A stretch of 64,000 bases of DNA from Paenibacillaceae bacterium (GCA_029256185.1 JAQSYI010000006.1:1-64000); one strand, 5' to 3'; counted from the first letter of the stretch, positions 26,800 through 36,049 are shown. Program-made: numbers and translations. Notes: generated by a model not told the origin, from the letters alone.

Positions 26800-28350
26800 T
26801 TACCGGGAAAAAAAGCTCAGCCCCTTATGGCCCCACGTACTGGTAAGAGACAGCACAGCGAAGTAGACAAGCAGGGAGAATCCTGCTGATCCCAGCACGC
26901 TCCACAACATCGGCAGGTGCATATCATTCAGATATCCGTAGGCCCACTGTCCGCTTAAAGCCATGATGAACATGGACAGACTGACCTTGACATAAAGGCG
27001 GATGTCGCAATAAAACCCGATGGTGCCCGAGATGGCGAAGAAATTGAGCAAGGTCTGAACAACAATGGCCATGCCCAGCCCGAAGGCCACGCCGATGATG
27101 CCAAATTCGCTTCCGAGAAACAGGATGGCCGCAATCTTGAACAGAGTGGTCACCAGGTGGTTCCGCAGAGTGATTTTGGCGCGGCCAAGCCCGATCAAAA
27201 TGGCGTGCAGAGGTGCATCAAAATAATGAAGAAAGAACATGGGGGCCAGGATTTTCAACAGCAGTCCGGCTTCCGGCGCCTGAAAAATAAGGGAGGTCAG
27301 AGGCGTGGCCCAAATAAACAGGATCACAGTCGCCGGAGCCCCGATCCATAGCCCCAGGCGCATAGCCTGATCCATCCGCTCATGCATCAGCAGGTTGTTC
27401 TTATTGGCAGCTGCTTCGCTAATTGCAGGAATGAGGGCGGTGGACATGGATTGCGTAATAAAGCTTGGCATGAACAGCAATGGAAAGGCATATCCGCACA
27501 GCAGTCCGAACTGCTTGGTAGCCATGGCCGTACCGATACCGGCCATGGCCAGGCTGGTCGTAATCAGCAGCGGTTGAAATGCGGCGTATAAGGAATGAAC
27601 CACTCCATTTCCGGTAATAGGCAGGCCAATCCGAAGCAGTTCTGCGAGAGTGGATCTGCCCTTCTTCAGATGGCTCGCCCATGTCTCTCCCGGCAGCTTG
27701 ACTTCTCCGCGCAGTTTATAGCTGGTCAACAGGAACAGCAGGCTGACCGCCTCACTGATAACAGCAGCGGCTGTTGCACCCGCAGCGGCATATGCGATGC
27801 CGTAGGGGAGCAGCAGATGGACCAGGGCCAGCACACAGGCAATCTGCACCGTATACTCCAGCACATCTGAAGCGGCGATGGTTTGCATCCGCTGCTTGCC
27901 GCGGAAGTATCCTTTGAGCACCGCAGAAACGGCGATAATCGGCGCGATCGGCGTAATGGCGAGCATGGCGTAGTAAGCGCGCTGGTCGCTAAGCAGAATG
28001 GAGGCGATCCATTCCGATCCAAGCAGAGAGAAGGTGGTGAGCGTAACGCTCAGGAACCCGGTGACAGTCAAGGAGACGTGGAGAATGCGTCTTACCTTGG
28101 TAGTTTCTCCCCGGGCCTCAGCCTCAGCCACCAGTTTGGAGATGGCTACAGGCAAGCCCAACTCCGTAATGGTAATAACCAGCGGCACCAGGGGCTGGGC
28201 CATCATCAACAGGCCGATCCCTTCGGCACCCAGTACACGGGCAACGAACATTCCGCTGATAAACCCGAGAATGCGGTTGATAAACGCAGCGACGGACAAG
28301 ACAAGCGTACCTCTCATGAACGATTGGGACGGCAGTTTTGGCATCGGCAT
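26800..28350 (-). CDS. SpoVB/MurJ-like polysaccharide flippase (MOP superfamily)
   Basis: About 516 residues. I prefer the ATG at 28350 because GGAGGAC stands 5 nt away; the ATG at 28353 directly follows that site. The sequence is highly hydrophobic with about 14 membrane helices. The start (RGTLVLSVAAFINRILGFIS) and GLPVAISKLVAEAEARGE match SpoVB/YtgP-type lipid-linked precursor flippases of the MATE-like MOP superfamily. Relatives act in spore cortex peptidoglycan or wall polymer export. It is a single-gene unit on the minus strand; a stem (26794-26818) covers its stop. Which precursor it flips cannot be told. Confidence 0.85.
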   Translation of the reverse strand: MPMPKLPSQSFMRGTLVLSVAAFINRILGFISGMFVARVLGAEGIGLLMMAQPLVPLVITITELGLPVAISKLVAEAEARGETTKVRRILHVSLTVTGFLSVTLTTFSLLGSEWIASILLSDQRAYYAMLAITPIAPIIAVSAVLKGYFRGKQRMQTIAASDVLEYTVQIACVLALVHLLLPYGIAYAAAGATAAAVISEAVSLLFLLTSYKLRGEVKLPGETWASHLKKGRSTLAELLRIGLPITGNGVVHSLYAAFQPLLITTSLAMAGIGTAMATKQFGLLCGYAFPLLFMPSFITQSMSTALIPAISEAAANKNNLLMHERMDQAMRLGLWIGAPATVILFIWATPLTSLIFQAPEAGLLLKILAPMFFLHYFDAPLHAILIGLGRAKITLRNHLVTTLFKIAAILFLGSEFGIIGVAFGLGMAIVVQTLLNFFAISGTIGFYCDIRLYVKVSLSMFIMALSGQWAYGYLNDMHLPMLWSVLGSAGFSLLVYFAVLSLTSTWGHKGLSFFSR

Positions 28351-28669
28351 CATGTCCTCCTGACGATCAAATACTTACATTGTATTCACCATTTTGGAAA
28401 ACATGCGAACAAGCTGAAGCGCAAACTGCGGGATTGCAGCGGTTATATCTATATCCAGGACCTCGCATCATCATTTAGGGATGAAGGTCTAAGCGGGACT
28501 GCGGGAAGCTTATGATGGCCAAGAACAGCGGTTCCATCAAGAACCAGAGTGGCAGGATACCGGAGAGCCCTGTTTAGAAGTAAGAATTCTCACAAAATTG
28601 ACACTATATAAACCGACGGTCGGTTTGGTAAGATGAAGAACAAATATAGATGGGAAAGAGGAGATAACG
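28351..28669. other. Intergenic region between flippase and TetR unit
   Basis: 319 bp between divergent genes. It holds the leader of the flippase, an unassigned stretch at 28390-28515 open on the plus strand (contains SGYIYIQDLASSF) but without a start, and the TetR-type operator at 28610-28626. The open stretch may be a gene remnant; I cannot name it. Confidence 0.4.
28610..28626. promoter_or_regulatory. TetR-type operator
   Basis: Perfect 17-bp palindrome AAACCGAC-G-GTCGGTTT. This ACCGAC/GTCGGT form is typical of TetR-family operators. It lies 44 bp before the 99-aa gene and just downstream of TTGACA (28598-28603), so binding would block transcription of the unit that includes the TetR gene itself. 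Confidence 0.8.
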
Positions 28670-28969
28670 ATGCGGGTACAATTTTGTGATTATGACGGCG
28701 GAAACGCTATGTATGAGGAAGAAAGAGACGATATTTCCAGTCTGCTGTCCATTCTGAATTCCAATGGCGGCAAGCTGATGCTGCAATATGAGGGGGACGA
28801 ATACTTCTACGGATCTCTTCAGGAATGCTGTCTGGAGATGGTGGAGGATGAGGATACAGAACAAAGATACGAGATTGTCAAACTTTTTTTCGCAAAAGAA
28901 CTGCGGAAGGTATCAATAAGAGGTAATATATTTCCATACAGCTATTATAAAAAAGACCAAAAGGAATGA
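28670..28969 (+). CDS. Small acidic protein of unknown function, first gene of TetR unit
   Basis: 99 residues; ATG behind AAGAGGAGA. I do not recognise a family. It begins MRVQFCDYDGGNAMYEEERD, is acidic in the first 75 residues and ends in a basic tail (SYYKKDQKE). It has no signal peptide or membrane segment and two adjacent cysteines (QECCLEM, about 62). Its stop directly abuts the ATG of the TetR gene, and the operator lies in front of it, so it is co-expressed with and repressed by that regulator. It may be an effector-linked accessory protein. Confidence 0.75.
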   Translation: MRVQFCDYDGGNAMYEEERDDISSLLSILNSNGGKLMLQYEGDEYFYGSLQECCLEMVEDEDTEQRYEIVKLFFAKELRKVSIRGNIFPYSYYKKDQKE

Positions 28970-29788
28970 ATGCCCCAGATGGATCATCCATCACACACGT
29001 TAAGGCTTGTGCTTGAAACGACGGAGAAGCTGGCGGCGGAGATCGGCTGCCAGAATACCACCCTTCAGGAGATTATCAAGCGTTCCGGCATATCCAAGGG
29101 AGCCATCTATCACTATGTGCAAAGCAAGGACGAGCTGTTCGGCTTGATTCTGGAGCAGCATATGCTGAAGAAGGTGAATGAGTATCAGGGCAATGCTCCA
29201 GCTCCGGGCCATCCTTCAGGCATGCCTGTTCCTCCCCATGGAATGCAGGCGATGCCTCCTCATAGCTCTGAACAGCACCCGGGGTTGTCGGCACATGATG
29301 CGGGAGCAGTTCAGCCGCAGCCTAATTCCCATGCAGCGGCAGCAGGGCGGCATCCTCACGGCAGCGCAGGGATGGGGCGTGTTCCTCACGGCATGCGTCT
29401 CACGCCTTCCCGGCTGGGGCCGGTATCGGGAATCGTCCGCGGGCTTCTCCAACCGGCCGACGAAAGCCAAGTGGTGCTGCGGCGTTGCTTCGTATATCTG
29501 CTAAGCAGGCAGGAACAGCCGGATGTGGCCAGAATATTGGCTAATTTGCATCAGAGCTGGATTGAATTCACCTCGAAGTGGATTGAGGCATGCCAGCAGA
29601 TGGGCCTGATTGCCCCCTCTATTCGCCCTGCGAAGACATCGGCGCTGATCATCTCCATCCTGTTCGGGCTGATGGTCCAGAAGTCCATCACCGAGCACCG
29701 GACAGTAAGCGAGGAATTTGCTTTGGAGACCGATCTGGTGCTGGAGGCCATTGCCGGAATACTGGGAATTACGAATGATGCCAAATAA
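28970..29788 (+). CDS. TetR family regulator with His/Pro/Met-rich insert
   Basis: 272 residues, against 190-210 usual for the family. Residues 5-55 are the TetR helix-turn-helix (TLQEIIKRSGISKGAIYHYV, then QSKDELFGLIL). Residues about 70-145 are a low-complexity insert rich in His, Pro, Gly and Met, with nine histidines (for example HPSGMPVPPHGM and GRHPHGSAGM). The C-terminal helical ligand/dimer domain resumes at about 150. The palindrome at 28610-28626 is the obvious binding site, giving autorepression. The insert could bind a metal (inference). The gene starts right after the 99-aa gene and is followed 22 nt later by an acetyltransferase. Confidence 0.85.
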   Translation: MPQMDHPSHTLRLVLETTEKLAAEIGCQNTTLQEIIKRSGISKGAIYHYVQSKDELFGLILEQHMLKKVNEYQGNAPAPGHPSGMPVPPHGMQAMPPHSSEQHPGLSAHDAGAVQPQPNSHAAAAGRHPHGSAGMGRVPHGMRLTPSRLGPVSGIVRGLLQPADESQVVLRRCFVYLLSRQEQPDVARILANLHQSWIEFTSKWIEACQQMGLIAPSIRPAKTSALIISILFGLMVQKSITEHRTVSEEFALETDLVLEAIAGILGITNDAK

Positions 29789-29810
29789 TAATCCGGAGGG
29801 GAACTACGTC

Positions 29811-30263
29811 ATGTTGCAGGTTCGGGAGGCGGGAAGCGGGGATATTCCTGTCATGTGCGCTTTGCTAGCCGAGCTGTTCAGTCTGGAGAAGGATTTCACC
29901 AGCATCAACGATACTGCCAAGCAGAGGGTTGGACTGGAAATGATTATGAGCCGGCCGGAGAGCGGGCAGCTCATGGTGCTGGAGCGCAATGGAGCAGTCA
30001 TCGGCATGGCTAACCTGATCTTCACGATCAGCACAGCCGAAGGCGGCAAGGTGATTATTCTGGAGGATTACATCTTGTCGCTGCAAGCCAGAGGGCAGGG
30101 CTGCGGTACTTATTTTATGGAGCAGATCGTGGAGTATGCCCGCCGCCGCGGCTTCCTGCGGATTACGCTGCTGGTGGATGCGGACAACGAGCCTGCCCAG
30201 CACTTCTACACGAAGGCCGGTTATCACTTTTCCAATATGAGGTGCATGCGCTTGAAGGTGTAG
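29811..30263 (+). CDS. GNAT family N-acetyltransferase
   Basis: I prefer the ATG at 29811 (MLQVREAGSGDIPVMCALLA) because GGAGGGG precedes it by 10 nt; an ATG at 29775 within the TetR gene lacks a site. The 150-residue product has the GNAT core: EDYILSLQARGQGCGTYFME supplies beta-4 and the acetyl-CoA loop (Q/RxxGxG/A form, here ARGQGCG), and the end (QHFYTKAGYHFSNMRCMRLK) is typical. The acceptor is unknown. Co-transcription with the TetR regulator hints at detoxification. Confidence 0.87.
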   Translation: MLQVREAGSGDIPVMCALLAELFSLEKDFTSINDTAKQRVGLEMIMSRPESGQLMVLERNGAVIGMANLIFTISTAEGGKVIILEDYILSLQARGQGCGTYFMEQIVEYARRRGFLRITLLVDADNEPAQHFYTKAGYHFSNMRCMRLKV

Positions 30264-30266
30264 ATG

Positions 30267-30323
30267 CCGCGGCAGAGAGCCAATAAGGGAAAATGGCCTA
30301 CCTTATTGGCTCTCCTGCCGCGG
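30267..30323. terminator. Long hairpin between GNAT and mannonate dehydratase-like genes
   Basis: CCGCGGCAGAGAGCCAATAA pairs with TTATTGGCTCTCCTGCCGCGG around a loop of about 16 bases, with one unpaired base. There is no T-tract on the plus strand, but the stem is very strong and sits between convergent genes, so bidirectional termination or mRNA 3' protection is likely. Confidence 0.6.
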
Positions 30324-30408
30324 CTGTATGCATAATAAGGGAAAAAAACCGTTCCACTGTTTATTAGAGCGGCAGCTTGGCTTGGTTCCGTTGCCGCTTA
30401 GTAAGCAA

Positions 30409-31365
30409 TCAGGCTTGAAGTCCGTCCAATATGCCCTTCAGATAACCGATGGCATAGAGACGGCCGACCGTGGCGTAACCGGGGATTTCATTTTCTTCTC
30501 CGGCCATGGTGGGCACATGGTCCACCCGGATGGGCACCTGGCAGCCGTATTCCTGATACAGCCGGATAATCCGGGCCATGTCGGTCTGCCCGTTATCGTG
30601 AAAGGTCTCACGGAACTTGTACTTATTGCCGCGGATGTCCCGGAAATGAATGAAGAAAATTTTGTTTTCCCGGGCGAAGGCGGGAATCACCTGCTCCAGA
30701 TTCTCCCCCATGGCCGTGTAGGTCCCCTGGCACAGAGTTACGCCCAGATGATCGCTTTCCACCAAATGAACGGCCCGGTGTATATTCTCGTAGCTGGTGA
30801 GAATCCTCGAGACCCGGCCCAGCCGGGGAACGGGCGGATCATCGGGATGCAGCGCGAGCCGGATGTTGTGCTTCTCCGCATAAGGCACCACAGCCCGGAG
30901 AAAGTAGGCCAGATTCGTCCATAGCTCCTCCTCGGTAATGGCCGGATCGCCTTCCGCCGGCACGAACTCTTCCATATCAAAGCCTGTCACCAGTGCTCCA
31001 CCCCGCTCAGGCAGATCCCGTGACGTACGGCACCAGCCGATATGAGCCATAAAATTTAGGCAGATGGTGCGGATGTTCAGACTGTCCATAATCGGAAGCA
31101 TCCGGATAACCTTCTCAATGCAGGCATCCCGCTCTTCATCTCCAATCTTGATATGGTCGTGCAGGGCATTGGGCATTGGCTCTATTACGACGGGCGTCAA
31201 ACCGGCAGACATGAACCTCTGATACACAGTTTGCCAGTGAGAAGGGTTGGTGCAATCGAACCCGTCATCCTCCGGCAGACGGATTACCGCGTGGTTCACC
31301 CCCGCCTGCTTGGCATACTGCCATTGCAGACTGGACTCGCTGCGCAAATAATCGGTAATAATCAT
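30409..31365 (-). CDS. Mannonate dehydratase-like enzyme (UxuA family)
   Basis: Start chosen at ATG 31365 (MIITDYLRSESSLQWQYAKQ), 10 nt after GGAG; a GTG at 31374 is too close to that site. The 318-residue TIM-barrel protein shows the UxuA pattern: RLALHPDDPPVPRLGRVSRI (about 200-220), VTLCQGTYTAMG (Cys), IHFRDIRG and VRVDHVPTM-like text (IRVDHVPTM), which carry the metal and catalytic residues in the family. UxuA makes 2-keto-3-deoxygluconate from D-mannonate. UxuA is usually 350-390 residues, so this is a shorter homologue. It is the last gene of the minus-strand operon, downstream of GH2, fitting hexuronate catabolism. Confidence 0.8.
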   Translation of the reverse strand: MIITDYLRSESSLQWQYAKQAGVNHAVIRLPEDDGFDCTNPSHWQTVYQRFMSAGLTPVVIEPMPNALHDHIKIGDEERDACIEKVIRMLPIMDSLNIRTICLNFMAHIGWCRTSRDLPERGGALVTGFDMEEFVPAEGDPAITEEELWTNLAYFLRAVVPYAEKHNIRLALHPDDPPVPRLGRVSRILTSYENIHRAVHLVESDHLGVTLCQGTYTAMGENLEQVIPAFARENKIFFIHFRDIRGNKYKFRETFHDNGQTDMARIIRLYQEYGCQVPIRVDHVPTMAGEENEIPGYATVGRLYAIGYLKGILDGLQA

Positions 31366-31383
31366 GAATGGCACGCTCCATTC

Positions 31384-34173
31384 CTAAATTTGGGTAAATA
31401 AGATGCGGTGGCGGAAAGGCGGTGCGTTCCAAGCAGAGACAACCAGACGGAGGGACTCCAGCTGGGGATTGCGCAGCAATACCTCCAGCTCCAGTTCCTT
31501 TTTCTCCCCCGGGTTATGGAAATAATAATTATCGTTCAAACGGCAAACCGTCCCGTCGTCCTCTACATTCACGCATACAGGAAAAGCGGGATGGAGGGAA
31601 GGATTGGCGAGTTCCAGCCGCACCGTTACTCTCGTTGACTGTCTATGGACCGATACAATGCTGCATTCAAGAGCAGCTTTGGGCGCGCTCTGAAGCTGGG
31701 GCTTGAACCATGGTCCCTTGTCGAAGAACAGGTTGGGCTCAGGCTTGCTGCGGCGCTGGGAACGGAATTCAGGATCTGTCATCCGGCTTAGGCACTTGGG
31801 CCAATATACGCTCTGCGCTATGATTCTCCCGTGTTTTACCAGTGCTGTACGCACCAGGAAGAAAGCCTCCGCATATTCCTCCGGTATGGTGAACGGCTCA
31901 GCCGTATGAATGCTCCGGTATTGTCCGGCGGGCATGTCAACCGCGGTGCGGTATTCATAGGCAAGCTCCAGCAGGGGGCTCCAGATCTGTGCCACCAGCT
32001 CCACCCCTTGCTCCAGCCCGCTGCAGTTCTCCTGAATGATCATGAGCGGCAGTTCCATCTGCTCCGACGGTGCGTAGACCAGTTCGTTCAAGCAGGCCAT
32101 CACGGTTAGCGGCTGGTAGGCGGATTTGACGTAATAGTAGGGAGCGATAGGGTCGGCCAAACCGTCCACCAACTGGATGCCAATGGTGGTCCAGGCCCGC
32201 TTGAACACCCAAGGGATGACGCCTGCGGTCACCGGATAATTTTCGCGCATGGACTGAATCATGATTTGGTAGAATTCGCAGGATGCCAATTGAGAGGCCT
32301 CCGCCAACTCCTCCAGTGTTGCTCCCTGCACATCATTGATTGCGGACGCTCTCGCCAGCATCCGCGGAACCCGGTCAGGCACGTATTCCGTGAAGTGATT
32401 CAGCAGCTCAGGATGGCTCTGCCGGAATTCGGGGCTCATCATGTCGGTGAGCGGCCGGTTGAACTCCCCGGGAGTGAGCAGCTGCCGCAGGCTCTTGGCG
32501 TTGGGGAAGCTGTGGATTCCCGATTCCGCCAGGAACGGCAATTCCTTGTACAGACGCCGGTACCACACAGGCTCCATATCCCGGTACACATGGGCGCTTC
32601 CCTTGTCTGAGGTAGTGCGCATGAAAGGGCGGGACGGGTCCAGATCGGCTACGTTGCGCTCAATCACAAACATGGAGGCTGCGTTGCCGAAGGCATAGGG
32701 ATTGAATTCATTGCCCCCGCAATGCATAGCCAGGGACGGGTGGTTGCGGATCCGGTACAGGTACATATTTACCTGGGCCTGGAGGATGTCCTGAGGCCAG
32801 TTGGGCGTCTCCATGTTGGCGATGAAGCTGTCCTGCCACACCATAATGCCCAGTTCGTCACACAGTTCATAGAAATCATCCGCCTCCGGGATGCCTCCGC
32901 CGCTCCAGACCCGGAGCAGTTGGATACCCGCATTGCGGGCCAGTTCCAGTGCCCAGCGGTACTCCTCACGGGGAAGCTTCAGCAGGAAATCCACCGGCAT
33001 CCAGTTCATGCCCTTCAGGAAAACCCGTCGTCCGTTCACCACAAGCTGGAATTTGTCCCATCTGGCGCGGTATTGTTCTCCGGTCGTCTCCTCCAGCGCA
33101 ATGGTACGGATACCGAAATCGAAGGTCTGGATATCCTTGACCTTATTGTCCTGCAGCAGGGAGACGGTCGCCGTATACAAGAAAGGATCACCCAGATGAT
33201 GGGGGTACCAGAGCACAGGATCGTTTACGGTAAGAGTCCGGTTATAAAATTGGCATTCATAAAATCTGGAGTCGATGCCGCTCTGCTCATAATCATACAG
33301 ATTTACGGTATCCTCCGTTTGGCTGACCAAGCGGCCGCTGGTTTTTTCCCTTAGCTCAATGCGGACGGCAACAGGCTCGGACTGCTTCAGTCCGGTAATG
33401 CCATTGTCAAAGGCCCTTGTATACTCATAGCTGCCGGAATCATAATCCTGGCGCACTGTCAGTTCATTGACGGTGCCGTCCGCAATCTCGCACTTGAAGC
33501 GCAGCCGGGCACAGCCGTCCGCCAGGCTCTCCGTATACAGATAAGGCCGGCTCAGATGGAGCTTGGGCAGAAACTCGATCCGCACGCCGCGCCACAAACC
33601 CATGATGATGAAATCGCCATTGCTGGTACGCTTGTCACGGGCCAGGTTCCAGGGCACAATCACCCGGTTGCCTCCATCGCGGTTCCAGGAATCCCAGCTG
33701 TCCTTCTTGCCGTAATTACAGCTCTTGATCTCCACGATCAGGGTATTGTCCCCGGAATAGTTCAGCAGGCTATCCACCTCGACGAAAGGACCGCCGAACA
33801 TGCCCTCATGCTCGCCCAGCAGCTGCCCGTTCAACCATAATCGGGTGTGATAAGCAGCCCCATCCAGGCACAGAAAGGCATCTCCCAACCGGAGCTCACC
33901 GGTGAGACGGAAGGTCTTGCGGTAATACCAGATCTTCTCGTCCACCCAGTGGTACTGCTTGCTGTTGCAGGCCTCATAAGGATGAGGCAGCACACCGGAT
34001 TCGAACAGGCTCCAGAAGAGGGAGTTGGGCACCTGGGTGGTCAGATTCCAGGCCGGCTCCTCCGATCCGGGGTTCCATGGGTGATCGGTATAGGCATAAT
34101 CCCATTGGCCGTTCAAATCCAGATGGCGTTCTCCCGTCCGGGGCTCAATATAGTAAGGCTGGGATAAGTTCAT
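31384..34173 (-). CDS. Glycoside hydrolase family 2 enzyme, beta-mannosidase-like
   Basis: Start chosen at ATG 34173 (MNLSQPYYIEPRTGERHLDL), with AAGGAGG 10-11 nt before it. 929 residues, no signal peptide, so cytoplasmic. Order: sugar-binding jelly roll (1-200), Ig-like domain (200-320), TIM barrel (330-640) and C-terminal sandwiches. The acid/base Glu is in MHCGGNEFNPYAF and the nucleophile Glu probably in FLAESGIHSFP. That layout fits beta-mannosidase-type GH2 enzymes, but beta-galactosidase or beta-glucuronidase activity cannot be excluded. It lies between the SDR and UxuA-like genes in a LacI-controlled operon. Confidence 0.85.
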   Translation of the reverse strand: MNLSQPYYIEPRTGERHLDLNGQWDYAYTDHPWNPGSEEPAWNLTTQVPNSLFWSLFESGVLPHPYEACNSKQYHWVDEKIWYYRKTFRLTGELRLGDAFLCLDGAAYHTRLWLNGQLLGEHEGMFGGPFVEVDSLLNYSGDNTLIVEIKSCNYGKKDSWDSWNRDGGNRVIVPWNLARDKRTSNGDFIIMGLWRGVRIEFLPKLHLSRPYLYTESLADGCARLRFKCEIADGTVNELTVRQDYDSGSYEYTRAFDNGITGLKQSEPVAVRIELREKTSGRLVSQTEDTVNLYDYEQSGIDSRFYECQFYNRTLTVNDPVLWYPHHLGDPFLYTATVSLLQDNKVKDIQTFDFGIRTIALEETTGEQYRARWDKFQLVVNGRRVFLKGMNWMPVDFLLKLPREEYRWALELARNAGIQLLRVWSGGGIPEADDFYELCDELGIMVWQDSFIANMETPNWPQDILQAQVNMYLYRIRNHPSLAMHCGGNEFNPYAFGNAASMFVIERNVADLDPSRPFMRTTSDKGSAHVYRDMEPVWYRRLYKELPFLAESGIHSFPNAKSLRQLLTPGEFNRPLTDMMSPEFRQSHPELLNHFTEYVPDRVPRMLARASAINDVQGATLEELAEASQLASCEFYQIMIQSMRENYPVTAGVIPWVFKRAWTTIGIQLVDGLADPIAPYYYVKSAYQPLTVMACLNELVYAPSEQMELPLMIIQENCSGLEQGVELVAQIWSPLLELAYEYRTAVDMPAGQYRSIHTAEPFTIPEEYAEAFFLVRTALVKHGRIIAQSVYWPKCLSRMTDPEFRSQRRSKPEPNLFFDKGPWFKPQLQSAPKAALECSIVSVHRQSTRVTVRLELANPSLHPAFPVCVNVEDDGTVCRLNDNYYFHNPGEKKELELEVLLRNPQLESLRLVVSAWNAPPFRHRILFTQI

Positions 34174-34209
34174 TATGTTTGCAACCTCCTTAAATGCTTT
34201 GAAGTTCAT

Positions 34210-34950
34210 TTACAAGCTCATGCCGCCGTCCACAAACCAGTTCTGTCCGGTCACATAGCGCCCTGCTTCCGAGCACAGGAGCTTCACCACTCCGGCGCAA
34301 TCCTGGGTTTCCCCGCAGAAGCCTGCCGGAATTTTGTCCAATATGCTCTGATGATAGGACGGATCACTAAGCGCCTCCGAATTGCGGTCGGTCAGGATCA
34401 CCCCGGGAGCTACTGAATTGACCGTCACGCCGTCAGGGGCAAATTGCGCCGCCAGGGAACGGGCCATATGCCGCAACGCTGCTTTGGTGGAGGCGTATAC
34501 CAGCATGTCGGGATGGGGTCTGGCCTCTTGAACGCTGCCGATAGTAATGATCCGGCCCCAATGCCGTTCCAGCATGGCGGGGGCGTAAGCCTGAATCAGC
34601 AGCAGAGCGGAACGGACGTTGCATTGAAACTGACGCTCATATTGCTCCAGCGTGATGTCCTGCCAAGGAGCGCGGTATTGGATGGAGGCGTTCAAGATGA
34701 GAATGTCCGCTGAGGGAAGAAGCTGCGTCAGCTTTGCGGCACAGTCCGCACCGGCCAAATCCGCCTTGAGCAGAATACAGCGCCTGCCCATCTGTTCAAC
34801 CGCTTCCTTCACTTCTCCCGCTTCATGGTCCCGTCCGTAATAATTCACGGCCACATCTGCGCCTTCAGCCGCCAGCATCAAGGCAAGCTCCCGGCCGATG
34901 CCCCGGCTTGCGCCTGTTACAAGCGCTGTTTTGCCGTTAAGCTCTCCCAT
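34210..34950 (-). CDS. Short-chain dehydrogenase/reductase (SDR)
   Basis: 246 residues; ATG behind AAGGTGTG. Classical SDR motifs are present: TGASRGIG (NAD(P) binding, residues 12-19), LILNASIQYR (NAS in place of NAG, about 85), Ser in TIGSVQE (about 138) and YASTKAAL (Tyr/Lys, about 150). The C-terminus FVDGGMSL is standard. In a pathway with GH2 and UxuA-like enzymes it may reduce or oxidise a keto-sugar acid such as fructuronate (inference). Cytoplasmic. Confidence 0.9.
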   Translation of the reverse strand: MGELNGKTALVTGASRGIGRELALMLAAEGADVAVNYYGRDHEAGEVKEAVEQMGRRCILLKADLAGADCAAKLTQLLPSADILILNASIQYRAPWQDITLEQYERQFQCNVRSALLLIQAYAPAMLERHWGRIITIGSVQEARPHPDMLVYASTKAALRHMARSLAAQFAPDGVTVNSVAPGVILTDRNSEALSDPSYHQSILDKIPAGFCGETQDCAGVVKLLCSEAGRYVTGQNWFVDGGMSL

Positions 34951-35068
34951 ATTTCACACACCTTCTTAACAGTTTCGAGTTAATTGCATAGCGAAGCCTA
35001 TAGCTGAGAGAAGCTGCAGGCGCCAAAACGGGCCTGGTCAGCATTCGCTTTATAAATCCCTGCTTCCC

Positions 35069-35965
35069 TTACAACGCAGTCTGGGTATCATCCGGATCTC
35101 CATTGCGTGCCAAATCATATTCAACAGACCAGTCCAGATCCCGGTAATGGGCGCCCCGCTCATCCTCCTGAATGAACTTGACCAGCATATTGAGCATCTC
35201 TTCTGTCCAGGTGTTGCGGTCAATCTGGGCGGTGGTGAACAGGTTGGCGGTAATCATCTCGAAGCCGAACATATCCTTGATATGGGATTTGGCCGCGCCC
35301 TCCACAACCTCCTGCACCAGATGACTGGGGATAAACAGCACTCCGCCGCCTGCGCCGAAGACGATATCTCCCGGCAGAACGATGGCCTTGCCGATCCGCG
35401 TGGCCGTATTGAAGCCCAGCATAACGAAATCCCGGATGGGAGTAGGGTCAATGCCCCGATAGTACACCTGGGTGTCGATCTTCTCCATCTGTTCCACATC
35501 CCGGATGCCGCCCCAGATAACCGCGCCTCCCGTTTTGGTCCGGGCATTAATCGCGGTGGTCAGGTTCCCGCCGATGAAGGTGCCCTTGTAGATTTTGTCA
35601 TACATATCGGCAACAACTACGTCGCCCTCCACCAAGGTGTCGATCACCCATTGATTGTAATTGCCCTTGCGCCCTTCCTCCATGCCCGCGGCGAACAGAG
35701 TCTCGTGAAGATCCGGCCGTGTGGGGGCGAATACGCTTGTAACCGCCCTGCCGATGAGCTTCTTGCCGGTATGCAAGGTGTGCATATCACCCTGGAACTG
35801 GCTCTCGTAGCCCTTCAGGAAGATCGGCTTCCATACCTCCTCCAGAGTCATGCCTTCAAGAGCTCTCAGATATTTGTCCGCTACCCGGGGACGGCCGTCA
35901 GGAAAGCGTTCTCCCTTCCATTGGGGAGTCAGGGCGATAATCTCTTCTTTTACATTGAATTTCAT
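35069..35965 (-). CDS. RraA family protein (dimethylmenaquinone methyltransferase-like/aldolase-like)
   Basis: 298 residues; ATG behind AAGGAGAA. The core carries VIWGGIRDVEQ (Arg/Asp of the GGxRD motif) and LPGDIVFGAGGGVLFIPSHL (the PGD...GV..P segment) of the RraA/HMG-aldolase fold. It is longer than stand-alone RraA (about 160 residues), with an extra N-terminal 80 residues, as in enzymes called RraA-like family in sugar gene sets. Probable role is an aldolase or lyase on a keto-acid. It is the first gene after the operator-promoter at 35991-36019. Confidence 0.82.
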   Translation of the reverse strand: MKFNVKEEIIALTPQWKGERFPDGRPRVADKYLRALEGMTLEEVWKPIFLKGYESQFQGDMHTLHTGKKLIGRAVTSVFAPTRPDLHETLFAAGMEEGRKGNYNQWVIDTLVEGDVVVADMYDKIYKGTFIGGNLTTAINARTKTGGAVIWGGIRDVEQMEKIDTQVYYRGIDPTPIRDFVMLGFNTATRIGKAIVLPGDIVFGAGGGVLFIPSHLVQEVVEGAAKSHIKDMFGFEMITANLFTTAQIDRNTWTEEMLNMLVKFIQEDERGAHYRDLDWSVEYDLARNGDPDDTQTAL

Positions 35966-35990
35966 AATGAATTCTCCTTATTGTTCAATT

Positions 35991-36019
35991 TTTATAGAAA
36001 CGTTTCTCTAATGGGTGAA
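35991..36019 (-). promoter_or_regulatory. Promoter with embedded LacI operator for the RraA-SDR-GH2-UxuA operon
   Basis: On the minus strand TTCACC (36014-36019), a 17-bp spacer and TATAAA (35991-35996). The spacer is filled by the perfect 12-bp palindrome AGAAACGTTTCT (35996-36007), the form expected for a LacI/GalR-type operator with central CG. Binding there would block RNA polymerase. Confidence 0.75.
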
Positions 36020-36025
36020 AATAAT

Positions 36026-36049
36026 GTGCTAATGATAGGCCATTAGCAC
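36026..36049 (-). other. Hairpin at the end of the lacI-type gene
   Basis: GTGCTAAT pairs perfectly with ATTAGCAC around eight bases. It covers the stop codon of the regulator gene and lies just upstream of the next promoter; it may end the regulator transcript, although no clear T-tract follows. Confidence 0.5.

Noticed and set aside
29718..29810. Longer start for the GNAT gene inside the TetR gene
   Set aside because: No SD for the earlier starts, while the ATG at 29811 has GGAGGGG at 10 nt.
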